Assembly (NCBI GenBank): GCA_964351745.1
Contig: CAYGPI010000065.1
Coordinates: forward strand, 1-15,658
DNA from: CAYNJF01 sp964351745
Lineage (GTDB): Bacteria > Pseudomonadota > Gammaproteobacteria > Berkiellales > Berkiellaceae
Direction: 5' to 3'
Length of the DNA: 15,658 nt
This document shows positions 7,543 to 14,882 of the stretch, piece by piece. A model generated the notes under the pieces. That model saw only the letters and a program-made list of their open reading frames with translations, made no database searches and had not been told where the DNA came from. A program made the position numbers and the translations under genes. Position 1 is the first letter of the stretch. Each line of letters opens with the position of its first letter.

Positions 7543-8814
7543 ATGAGTCGTTATTTCAAAATTGACAACATACAGAATCTTTCACTAGAAGGCGGCGGTA
7601 TAGCAGGCATCGCCTATGCGGGCATGCTTAAAGTCTTAGAAGAAAAAGGCATTCTAGCCAACATAAAACGCGTTGGTGGTACCTCCGCGGGATCAATAGC
7701 CGCCATTTTACTATGTGTCGGTTACAGCCCAAAGCAAATTGAAGCTGAATTAAAAGGCATGGATTTTGCTTCATTCAAGGATTCATCCTTTGGCATCATT
7801 AGAAACATCTATAGGGTTTTACACCGATATGGGCTATACAAGGGTGAGGTTTTTAATACGTGGCTTAAACAAAAAATTGAAGAAAAAACAGGTAATGCTG
7901 ACATAACGTTTTGTGGGCTAAATAGACTACGACAACAAGAAATAAAAGAAAAAGGAGAGACTCGGTTAAAGCAGCCCTTTCTTGTTGCCTCCGATCTAAC
8001 TTCTCAAACTGTGATTATATTCTCGCACGAACACTCATGCCAATATAGACACAAACCTCTTTGGTTTGGCGTCAGAGCATCGATGTCGATCCCTGGATTC
8101 TTTTCAGCCATTAAGACTAGCTTAAAACATTGGCTAGTGGATGGTGGTCTCATTTTAAATGATCCACAAATTATTTTTGACGATCTAAAATACTTTAGTT
8201 GCGCGCACGATAGACAAAATCTTAGTGTGACAAGTACACGCTCCCCTATGAGACAACTTTGCAGAAATGCAGGTTTTAATCATTATAGGCATAACCCTGA
8301 GACTCTAGCCGTTCGATTAGAAACCACAGAAGAAATAGAGAGAAAGAGTTTAGACTCACAGACGATCCGGCAGAAAATAAGCTCCGTGATCTCTTATGTT
8401 TTGAGCTTATTACATACAGCGCAATCAACACAGACCTTTAACTATTTAAATAGTCACAACCCTGAGCGAACCATTGAAATCAACCGCCAAGAAGTTCGAG
8501 CCACTGATTTTAATATAACACCAGAAATGACTAGCCAATTATTGGAGTCAGGAAAAGAAGCAACAGAGCTATTTTTGCACAAACATAGCTTAGCGCAATC
8601 GAATCAAGCTTCAGAGCACTTCACGCCTGAAATTCAGCATAGGACCGCACCCCTTGTTCCAAAATATGGATTGAGTCGCTCTGCATCAATCAGTATAGAG
8701 ACAGGCATTCACGATGATAAAAACGATAGCAGTTTTAGCCCGGAGACTATATCTAGTCAGAGTGCAAGTTCACTTGGTCAAAAAAGCGGCTCTCGTTATT
8801 CAAGTGCGGCTTAA
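7543..8814 (+). CDS. Patatin-like phospholipase
   Basis: This 423-residue protein has a complete patatin catalytic core. It shows the oxyanion glycine-rich loop EGGGIAGIAYAG (residues 16-27), the nucleophile elbow GTSAG with Ser48, and DGG at 200-202 with Asp200 as the other half of the Ser-Asp dyad. The family cleaves acyl chains from phospholipids. No signal peptide is present, as in secreted-by-machine phospholipases of the ExoU or VipD type. The region after about residue 300 is not patatin. It is polar and Ser/Thr-rich toward the end (SSFSPETISSQSASS) and could carry a targeting or secretion signal. The start ATG has GGAG 10 bases upstream. The stop codon shares the palindrome TTAA with the convergent flavoprotein gene. 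The lipase family is firm; an effector role is inference from neighbours. Confidence 0.88.
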   Translation: MSRYFKIDNIQNLSLEGGGIAGIAYAGMLKVLEEKGILANIKRVGGTSAGSIAAILLCVGYSPKQIEAELKGMDFASFKDSSFGIIRNIYRVLHRYGLYKGEVFNTWLKQKIEEKTGNADITFCGLNRLRQQEIKEKGETRLKQPFLVASDLTSQTVIIFSHEHSCQYRHKPLWFGVRASMSIPGFFSAIKTSLKHWLVDGGLILNDPQIIFDDLKYFSCAHDRQNLSVTSTRSPMRQLCRNAGFNHYRHNPETLAVRLETTEEIERKSLDSQTIRQKISSVISYVLSLLHTAQSTQTFNYLNSHNPERTIEINRQEVRATDFNITPEMTSQLLESGKEATELFLHKHSLAQSNQASEHFTPEIQHRTAPLVPKYGLSRSASISIETGIHDDKNDSSFSPETISSQSASSLGQKSGSRYSSAA

Positions 8815-10001
8815 GCGACTTGACCAGCGGCCCAGCCTGATGACCAGGCCCATTGAAAATTATAGCCACCGAGCCACCCTGTGACGTCAACGACTTCACC
8901 AACGAAGTAAAGTCCTTTCTGAAGAGAGGACTCCATCGTTTTTGAGGATAGGCTATCACAGTCAACGCCACCTTTGGTCACCTCAGCTGTTCGGTAACCT
9001 TCTGTTGCATTTGGCTTTATTTGCCAGGATTTAAAAGTCGTGGTTACCAACTCCAGATCGGCGTTGGAGCAATCAGCAAGACGCTTATTGATGAGATTGG
9101 GATTAAGGAATATTTTAACAAGGTTTGATGAGAGCCACTTAGTTAAGTAATTTCCTGCTTGCTGTTTTGGATGCGTTTGCCTTGCTAATTTTAAATCTTC
9201 TTTGAGATCTAGCTTTGGCAATAAATCGATCGATAAAGCTTTATTGGCAGACCAGTAAGAAGAAATTTGCAACATCGCTGGCCCACTAAGTCCTCTATGA
9301 GTAAAAAGCATATCCTCTTCGAATGACGTATCTTCGACGTTGACCCTACATGGTTGAGAAACACCGCTTAACCCTTCAAATAAACTCAGATCCGGTTTGT
9401 GGAGCGTAAACGGCACTAATCCAGCGGTTAGAGGCCAAACCTTATGGCCAAATTGCTCAGCTATTTTATAACCAAAAGGCGAGGATCCTAATGTTGGAAT
9501 AGATAAACCTCCACAGGCAACCACAACTGATTGTGCGTCGTATTTAACAGCGCCAATTTGAACATCAAAACCACTGTTTTGCTTGGGTGTTATAGATTCT
9601 ATTGATTGATTAAACTGGATCTTTACCTGAGCTTTTTCACATTCTTCCAGCAACATATTCAGAATGTCTTTAGCTTTGTGTGTACAAAATAATTGGCCTA
9701 ATTTCTTTTCTTGGAAGCCAATCTGATGCTTTTCCACAAGACTAATAAAATCCCACTGTGAGAATCTTTTTAAAGCTGATTTGCAAAAATGAGGGTTATT
9801 TGAGAGGTAAGCACTAGGCCTTATGTCATAGTTTGTAAAATTACATCGCCCGCCACCAGACATTAATATCTTCTTTCCTGGCTTATTGGCTTTTTCAATA
9901 ACAAGCACACGCCGACCGCGCTTTCCTGCTTCGATGGCGCACATGAGGCCAGCTGCGCCGGCCCCAATAATGATGACATCTATGTTTTTTATCGCGGTCA
10001 T
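8811..10001 (-). CDS. YhiN/HI0933-family FAD-dependent oxidoreductase
   Basis: This 396-residue flavoprotein is of usual family length. The N terminus has the dinucleotide-binding loop GAGAAGL (residues 13-19) with an acidic strand end at VIEKA. The family signature SGGGRCNFTN follows at 48-57. The C-terminal FAD-binding region GEVVDVTGWLGGYNFQWAW is strongly conserved. The family binds FAD and is thought to be a reductase or dehydrogenase of unknown substrate. The start lies 24 bases after the deaD stop on the same strand, so both are probably on one transcript. No strong ribosome site is visible. Its stop codon overlaps the stop of the patatin gene by 4 bases, leaving no room for a separate terminator. 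Confidence 0.9.
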   Translation of the reverse strand: MTAIKNIDVIIIGAGAAGLMCAIEAGKRGRRVLVIEKANKPGKKILMSGGGRCNFTNYDIRPSAYLSNNPHFCKSALKRFSQWDFISLVEKHQIGFQEKKLGQLFCTHKAKDILNMLLEECEKAQVKIQFNQSIESITPKQNSGFDVQIGAVKYDAQSVVVACGGLSIPTLGSSPFGYKIAEQFGHKVWPLTAGLVPFTLHKPDLSLFEGLSGVSQPCRVNVEDTSFEEDMLFTHRGLSGPAMLQISSYWSANKALSIDLLPKLDLKEDLKLARQTHPKQQAGNYLTKWLSSNLVKIFLNPNLINKRLADCSNADLELVTTTFKSWQIKPNATEGYRTAEVTKGGVDCDSLSSKTMESSLQKGLYFVGEVVDVTGWLGGYNFQWAWSSGWAAGQVA

Positions 10002-10025
10002 ATGTGCACGCTTTTAAATGAAACG

Positions 10026-11885
10026 TTAAGCTGGTGCTGTCGAGGTTTCGACTCTTTCAACTTTTTTACGCTTATTTGATGTGCCGTATTTCTTTTTCTT
10101 ACCAACATCTTTACTTGGGCTTTGAAATCCACCTAAGTGAGAAATACTCAATTGCTGACCTGCAACTCTAACTTTGCGCAAGATAGATAATTTTTCAGCA
10201 GATAAGTTACTTGGCAAATCAACCGTACTATGGTCGTCTTGAATACTAATCTGGCCAATATTTTCAGAGCGCAAGTTAATTTCATTAGCAATAGCGCCAA
10301 CAATGTTACCAGGTCTTGCCCCGTGAGAATGTCCAACCTCGATGCGAAAACGCGTTTTATCAGCATCTGGGGTACGGCTAACACGTCTTGGCGCGCGCTC
10401 TGAAGAATCTCTTCTATCAGAGCGATCACTTGATCTTCTTCTAGATGAGTCATCTCTGGCACCAAATTTACGGGCACCTCGGTCCCCTCTATCACGGCGA
10501 TCGCCGCCATCTTCAAAGCTAGCTTTTCTTTCAAATTGATCGAATCGCTCTTCTTTAAGACGCAAAGGTGTTAACTGATCTATCATCTTAACAAGGGCAA
10601 TAGCCATGGTTAAATCATCAACAGGATTCTCTAATTGATAGTCCTGGATCATCTTTTTGAATACTTCCGTATCTTCGCCAGCCATATTCGCTGTGACTTT
10701 GGCATAGAAATTCTCAAGACGTTTCTTTTCAATCTCTTTGGAAGATGGTACTTCAGCACAGGTGATAGGTTGTTTCGTGACGCGCTCTATCGAACGCAAT
10801 GCACCGCGCTCTCTAGGTGCAACAAATAAAATGGCGGTACCACTTCTTCCCGCACGACCTGTACGGCCAATACGGTGGATATAGCTTTCTGGATCATGAG
10901 GTGCATCAAAGTTAATCACATGAGATACCCGCTCTACGTCAATACCACGAGCAGCAACATCTGTTGCGACAACAATATCAATTTTTCCACTCTTAAGGTG
11001 CTTAATGGTGCGCTCACGATGGCTCTGCTGAATATCACCATTAAGAGGCGCACAAGAATAACCTTTAGAGGTTAGCAGCTCAGATAGTTCAAGTGTTGCT
11101 GATTTTGTTCTCACAAAAACAATCACACCATCAAAATTTTCAGACTCAAAAATGCGCGTCATCGCTTCTAATTTACGATAGCCCTTCACAATGATGTACT
11201 TTTGGGTAATCGTTGAGACTGTGGCCGTTTTAGAGGCAATGGTTACCTGCTCTGGATTGGTTAAGTAGCTATCAGCAATCCTACGGATTTCCTTAGGCAT
11301 CGTCGCTGAGAATAAGGCCATCTGGCAATCTTTCGGGGTATGCTCTAAAACCCATTTAATATCATCAATAAAACCCATTTTAAGCATTTCATCTGCTTCA
11401 TCAAGAACGAGCGCTGTGATTTTACCTAAATCTAAAGTGCCTTTACGAATATGATCCATCACGCGACCTGGCGTACCAACCACAACATGAGCACCACGTT
11501 TTAGAGCTAAAATTTGAGGAGGATAAGGTTGGCCACCACAAATAGAAGTGACTCGTAGGCCTGGCATTTCTTGGCCATATTTTTCAAAAGCATCACTCAC
11601 CTGGATCGCAAGCTCTCTTGTTGGAGCCAGTACCATAATTTGTGTTCGATTGTTACGTAAGTCCACATTCGCTAATAAAGGCAAAGAAAAAGCTGCTGTT
11701 TTGCCTGTTCCTGTTTGAGCCATACCTAAAACATCTTTCCCTGCTAGCAAATGAGGGATAGTGGCCGCTTGAATAGGAGAAGGCGTCTCGTAGCCAATTT
11801 TCGCCAAGGATTTTAAAAGCTGTTCGTTTAGACCAAGATCGCTAAATTTTACCGCGCTTTCAGGCGCAGATTCAGATGCTGACAT
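10026..11885 (-). CDS. deaD: DEAD-box ATP-dependent RNA helicase DeaD (CsdA)
   Basis: This 619-residue cytoplasmic helicase unwinds structured RNA and acts in ribosome assembly and cold adaptation. It has the Q motif (F14 and Q39), Walker A AQTGTGKT at 56-63, PTREL near 88, DEAD at 162-165, SAT at 194-196, ARGID near 313 and HRIGRTGRAGR at 337-347. A linker at about 455-505 is rich in Arg, Asp and Ser. The C-terminal RNA-binding domain of the DbpA type (about 510-585) and a Lys-rich tail complete the DeaD layout. The ATG has AGAGG 7 bases upstream. The yhiN-type gene follows 24 bases downstream. The leader holds a terminator-like hairpin, so premature termination may control expression. Confidence 0.95.
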   Translation of the reverse strand: MSASESAPESAVKFSDLGLNEQLLKSLAKIGYETPSPIQAATIPHLLAGKDVLGMAQTGTGKTAAFSLPLLANVDLRNNRTQIMVLAPTRELAIQVSDAFEKYGQEMPGLRVTSICGGQPYPPQILALKRGAHVVVGTPGRVMDHIRKGTLDLGKITALVLDEADEMLKMGFIDDIKWVLEHTPKDCQMALFSATMPKEIRRIADSYLTNPEQVTIASKTATVSTITQKYIIVKGYRKLEAMTRIFESENFDGVIVFVRTKSATLELSELLTSKGYSCAPLNGDIQQSHRERTIKHLKSGKIDIVVATDVAARGIDVERVSHVINFDAPHDPESYIHRIGRTGRAGRSGTAILFVAPRERGALRSIERVTKQPITCAEVPSSKEIEKKRLENFYAKVTANMAGEDTEVFKKMIQDYQLENPVDDLTMAIALVKMIDQLTPLRLKEERFDQFERKASFEDGGDRRDRGDRGARKFGARDDSSRRRSSDRSDRRDSSERAPRRVSRTPDADKTRFRIEVGHSHGARPGNIVGAIANEINLRSENIGQISIQDDHSTVDLPSNLSAEKLSILRKVRVAGQQLSISHLGGFQSPSKDVGKKKKYGTSNKRKKVERVETSTAPA

Positions 11886-11939
11886 TCAATTACCTCTATG
11901 TGATGAGCCTTGAAAGCAAGCAGCTAAATATGGCTCGAT

Positions 11940-11967
11940 AAAAAAATCAGTTGGAGGACTCCACTGA
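11940..11967 (-). terminator. Terminator-like hairpin in the deaD leader
   Basis: On the - strand, TCAGTGGA pairs with TCCAACTGA (eight pairs, one bulge) around a four-base loop. Seven T residues follow almost at once (A-run 11940-11946 on the + strand). This is an intrinsic terminator shape about 55 bases upstream of the deaD ATG. It may attenuate deaD or end a short RNA made from the leader. On the + strand no T-run follows, so it would not stop transcripts in that direction. Confidence 0.55.
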
Positions 11968-12169
11968 CAATCGAACATCCTAACGGATAATGATTAGGTT
12001 TACCAACAAATTTCACATTCAGTCGCTATCTCTGAAAAAACACACCTAACTAACTCATAGCTACAAGGGAGATCCCACGATTTTGTAAGTGAAATATTGA
12101 TAAACCCGCAAACAAAAAGTTAACTGACATAGTGTTTATCCGCAAAATCCCCTTTTTTTCTGGGATTAC

Positions 12170-12199
12170 TTGGTAGCTCTAAACCGCATATGCTAGAAT
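12170..12199 (+). promoter_or_regulatory. Promoter of the 299-residue orphan
   Basis: TTGGTA (12170-12175) and TAGAAT (12194-12199) are separated by 18 bases and match the sigma-70 boxes at four and five of six positions. Transcription would begin near 12206, giving a leader of about 60 bases before ATG 12266. Confidence 0.5.
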
Positions 12200-12265
12200 C
12201 TGTCCGTGAAATTTGTGATAAGACCAACTAAGCAGTTGGGTGTAGTAATCATCTGGAGTATCAAT

Positions 12266-13165
12266 ATGAAATCGTATTTTGTTTTACCTGAGCCATTAGT
12301 CGCCGCTAATCCTAATGCTGTCACAGCTGCTGAAATGAAAGCTTACACAGATCAATTAGTAGGTTTAGGACCTGTTTCTGGTCTTAACAGTCTTGAAGAT
12401 GCTATGACTGTTGCTAATGAGTTTGATCCAACTAAAAAAGCTAATGAGCTTTTCCCTATTCTAGAAGTAGAGCACAGAGCTAAATCAAAGCCTGTTGAAG
12501 TTCCTTTTCATAACAAAAATGATGAAGTTGAAATGCTTAAAGGTATTGAAATCAATAGTTCACAAATCAGCGCACGTAAAACAAACATATTGATGCCTAA
12601 TGGCGTAGCTTTTGTTGCTGCTGAAGAAAGAAAGAGCCTAGCTCAAAGACTTCGTAATGGTCTTCCATCATTTCCAACTTTAGCTATGCCTTCAGTTAGA
12701 AATCGTCTACCTGAAGTAACTCTTAGACGCGCTCTCTTTTCTGTAGGTACCATTGCTACAGTTATCGCTGCAACAGCCGCTTTAACCTTCTTGCAAGTAC
12801 CTGCTATGTTGGGCCTAACTGGTTACTCATTATTAGCACAAGCCGGTATAAGCTTAGGACTTGTTGCAGCTAGCACTACAGCCTTAACAGCACTAACAGT
12901 TGGTGCAAAGAAAGTAGCTTCTAAGTTAAGCGCCTCTAAAGTATCTAGTGAAGTTGATGCTGATAACTCTGTTGATTCAGACTTATCTAAGAGAGCTGAA
13001 AGCTTAAGCAGCAAGAAACCTTCTGCATCTAATGACGAGCAGTCTATATCTCCTGCACCAGCTGCTGTCATCATCAGCTCACCAGCTTCTTCTAGCGTAT
13101 CTTCATCTGAAGCTGAACCTGAAGCACCTAAAGCAAGAAGATCTCCACGTCTTGCTTCAAAATAA
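12266..13165 (+). CDS. Orphan protein, 299 residues, two membrane segments and Ser-rich basic tail
   Basis: I do not recognise this family. The N-terminal 150 residues are soluble and mixed in charge. Two hydrophobic segments follow (about 157-180 and 187-213), rich in Ala, Thr, Leu and Gly, likely forming a membrane hairpin. The tail from 215 is Ser/Ala/Glu/Pro-rich and ends in the basic stretch KARRSPRLASK. No N-terminal signal peptide is present. I chose ATG 12266 because GGAG lies 7 bases before it. A GTG at 12206 in the same frame would fall at the predicted transcription start. Codons are strongly biased to GCT, GTT and AAA, and promoter and terminator are both good, which suggests strong single-gene expression. 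A hairpin plus flexible tail fits several host-membrane effectors, but that is inference. Confidence 0.75.
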   Translation: MKSYFVLPEPLVAANPNAVTAAEMKAYTDQLVGLGPVSGLNSLEDAMTVANEFDPTKKANELFPILEVEHRAKSKPVEVPFHNKNDEVEMLKGIEINSSQISARKTNILMPNGVAFVAAEERKSLAQRLRNGLPSFPTLAMPSVRNRLPEVTLRRALFSVGTIATVIAATAALTFLQVPAMLGLTGYSLLAQAGISLGLVAASTTALTALTVGAKKVASKLSASKVSSEVDADNSVDSDLSKRAESLSSKKPSASNDEQSISPAPAAVIISSPASSSVSSSEAEPEAPKARRSPRLASK

Positions 13166-13206
13166 TGACTAAGCTCTCTGCGCTATTTATAGAGCCATGT
13201 GATTTG

Positions 13207-13241
13207 AAAAGCCCCTTGAATATGTTCTTGGGGCTTTTTTT
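13207..13241 (+). terminator. Intrinsic terminator after the 299-residue orphan
   Basis: AAAAGCCCC and GGGGCTTTT form a strong stem around a loop that can pair further (GAA with TTC). A run of seven T residues follows at 13235-13241. It lies 41 bases past the stop codon. Confidence 0.9.
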
Positions 13242-13742
13242 ATGAGTATCTGCCAACCTTCTTGTGCTGAGCCTATCGAAATATAAACATCCTCCATGAC
13301 GTATTGTTGAACCATAATAATTACTAAATTGGCATAGATTATGAAACTCGTGGCAATATCTAGTACCATTGCAGCACTCAACGGAACAACGCTTTGCCCT
13401 ATTGACCTCACTAGTTTATGAGCGGTGCCACCCGGCAGTGCTTCAATAAACATGATTCTCACAGAGCAGCATTGATAGAGCCTAGGCACAACATTCGACG
13501 TCACTTAAGCGTAGATCATACGAATAAGCAAAAGCTCATCACTAGCTTAAACTCCCGCTTTCCACATAGGATGACTGAGCCAACCTTAACACGGAGTGGC
13601 AAGATGCTGTTGAGCTTGGTTTGCGGGGTAAAGCTGGCTATGAGCAATAATACGGTTAAGGTTAAACCTGCCACAGCTTTTAAATAAACGGGGTATGGCT
13701 TTACCATCATGGACACCAGCATTCATACGGCTTGGAATACTG
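13242..13742. other. About 500 bases with no convincing gene; possible decayed - strand membrane gene
   Basis: Two - strand frames occur, 13722-13516 and 13504-13187, in different phases. The first has a hydrophobic stretch (LKAVAGLTLTVLLLIAS). The second has one too (SFIIYANLVIIMVQQYV) but starts with GTG and runs through the terminator at 13207-13241, so it cannot be intact. Neither has a clear ribosome site. A + strand frame at 13418-13687 is basic and also lacks a ribosome site. One frameshifted membrane-protein gene is possible, but I do not recognise a family and chance frames remain a fair explanation. Confidence 0.35.
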
Positions 13743-13778
13743 GCCACTTTCCTAAGTATTCAGAAAGTGGCTCATTTT
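13743..13778. terminator. Hairpin just after the exporter gene, possible two-way terminator
   Basis: GCCACTTTC (13743-13751) and GAAAGTGGC (13763-13771) form a perfect 9-bp stem with an 11-base loop. It starts 5 bases past the exporter stop on the - strand. The + strand side is followed by TCATTTT, a modest T-run, while the - strand side has none. It probably ends or protects the exporter transcript. Confidence 0.5.
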
Positions 13779-14724
13779 AACTTGCGGGACTATCTTCCAA
13801 ATGCAGCTTTGAACGATATCTAATACGAGTCCAAAGCAATAATGGATTAAGCGCTCTAAGCCCTGTTGTACTAACAATGACACCTGCTGTTGCAAGCAAA
13901 CATGCCATAACTAGCTCTCTCGAAAGCGGCTCCTTACCGAAAAGAACTAACAAGGATAAGCCCGCTAATCTTGCTAGGTACGTTAAAACGCTCAGTAGAT
14001 AAACATTACCGAATTTAACCCCATAATCCCATAGCTGGTAAGCCATGCCAGCCCCAGTCATGCCTGTAAGCACGGTAAAGCCCAGCTCTGACTGCGTTGG
14101 CATGACAAAGGTCTCAAACTTTAAATGCAGCCCAAGGCAAATGATAGATCCAATACCACAATACAAGCCAACAACCTCAATAGGTAAGTTCTTGTGATAG
14201 CGAGAGAAAGCACAGTATCCACCCCAAATGGCAGCACCAATCAGAGCAAAGCTATAACCAATCCCAAAGGAAACATTAAACTGATCTGCAAATAGCTCTG
14301 TGTGAACTAAACAATAAATACCAGCAAACCCTAAAATGGCGCCATAAAGATATCGCTTTTTTAAGAGCTCACCTGGTAAAAGACTGGTGAAAAAAATAGC
14401 AAAACTCGGCCACAAATAATCAATCAACTCAACATGAGCAATCGGTGCATATTTAGTTCCAAAGATATAAGCAAAGTCACTGGCACAAATACCAATAACC
14501 CCAATTGGCCAAACATAGCCAGGTTGCTTTAACACTTCTTGCCATTTGCCCTTCAAGGTTATCCTAATCGCCGTCAGAACAAACGAACTCATAAAGAGAA
14601 TGGCAAGCAACTCAAAGATAGGTAATCGATTAATCTCTGAAACCAATAAGGGCTCAATAGCCCACATACCAAGCGCACTAAGCCCAATTAAGGTAGCTCT
14701 GTGCTTATTAAAAGCTTTGCCCAA
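13777..14724 (-). CDS. DMT-superfamily (EamA) exporter, YddG-like
   Basis: This 315-residue inner-membrane protein has about ten hydrophobic helices and two EamA-type halves. Several segments recall E. coli YddG, an aromatic amino acid exporter: KHRATLIGLSALGMWA at the start, HVELIDYLWPSFAIFF, FALIGAAIWGGYCAFSRY and GMAYQLWDYGVKFGN. Export of an amino acid or similar small metabolite is likely; the exact substrate is uncertain. The start is TTG. AGGAG at 14733-14737 lies 8 bases upstream of TTG 14724, which is good spacing. The nearer ATG at 14731 is out of frame, one base from the same AGGAGA, and closes after seven codons (MGIGQSF). The gene appears to be transcribed alone, between a terminator upstream and a hairpin downstream. 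Confidence 0.85.
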   Translation of the reverse strand: MGKAFNKHRATLIGLSALGMWAIEPLLVSEINRLPIFELLAILFMSSFVLTAIRITLKGKWQEVLKQPGYVWPIGVIGICASDFAYIFGTKYAPIAHVELIDYLWPSFAIFFTSLLPGELLKKRYLYGAILGFAGIYCLVHTELFADQFNVSFGIGYSFALIGAAIWGGYCAFSRYHKNLPIEVVGLYCGIGSIICLGLHLKFETFVMPTQSELGFTVLTGMTGAGMAYQLWDYGVKFGNVYLLSVLTYLARLAGLSLLVLFGKEPLSRELVMACLLATAGVIVSTTGLRALNPLLLWTRIRYRSKLHLEDSPAS

Positions 14725-14754
14725 TTCCCATTCTCCTAAAAATTACACTTTTAA

Positions 14755-14791
14755 AAATGTTTATAATTCAGAAGGACAAGTTACTTAACTA
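14755..14791 (-). promoter_or_regulatory. Possible promoter of the YddG-like exporter
   Basis: On the - strand TTAAGT is followed 17 bases later by TATAAA, which matches the -10 box at five of six positions; the -35 is weak. The spot is just upstream of the AGGAGA ribosome site and downstream of the TPR gene's terminator. Other pairs can be drawn in this AT-rich stretch. Confidence 0.3.
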
Positions 14792-14854
14792 TAGGGTTCA
14801 GGTCAATCATTAAAATCAATTAATTCTTATATGTAAATATAGAGCCGACAAACG

Positions 14855-14882
14855 GAAAAAAAGCACTTACTGTGTAACTGCT
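14855..14882 (-). terminator. Intrinsic terminator directly after the TPR gene
   Basis: On the - strand AGCAGTTAC and GTAAGTGCT pair over eight positions with one G-G mismatch and a three-base loop, then run into seven T residues. It abuts the stop codon at 14883, so it separates this gene from the exporter gene downstream. Confidence 0.85.

Larger units (their letters stand above)
11886..12265. other. Divergent intergenic region between deaD and the 299-residue orphan
   Basis: This stretch of about 380 bases serves both genes. It contains the hairpin with T-run on the deaD side (11940-11967) and the orphan's promoter (12170-12199). Spaced inverted repeats also occur: GATAAAC at 12099-12105 with GTTTATC at 12134-12140, and AATCCC at 12146-12151 with GGGATT at 12162-12167. 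I see no gene within it. A convincing deaD promoter could not be fixed; TTGCGG followed 17 bases later by TAACTT on the - strand is a poor candidate. Confidence 0.6.

Noticed and set aside
10148..10534. 128-codon - strand frame inside the helicase gene
   Set aside because: It lies in a shifted frame of deaD where the Arg/Asp/Ser-rich linker keeps other frames open; no ribosome site or family resemblance.
13418..13687. 89-codon + strand frame in the gap after the orphan gene
   Set aside because: No ribosome site, unusual basic composition, and opposite to equally open frames; not supported as a gene.
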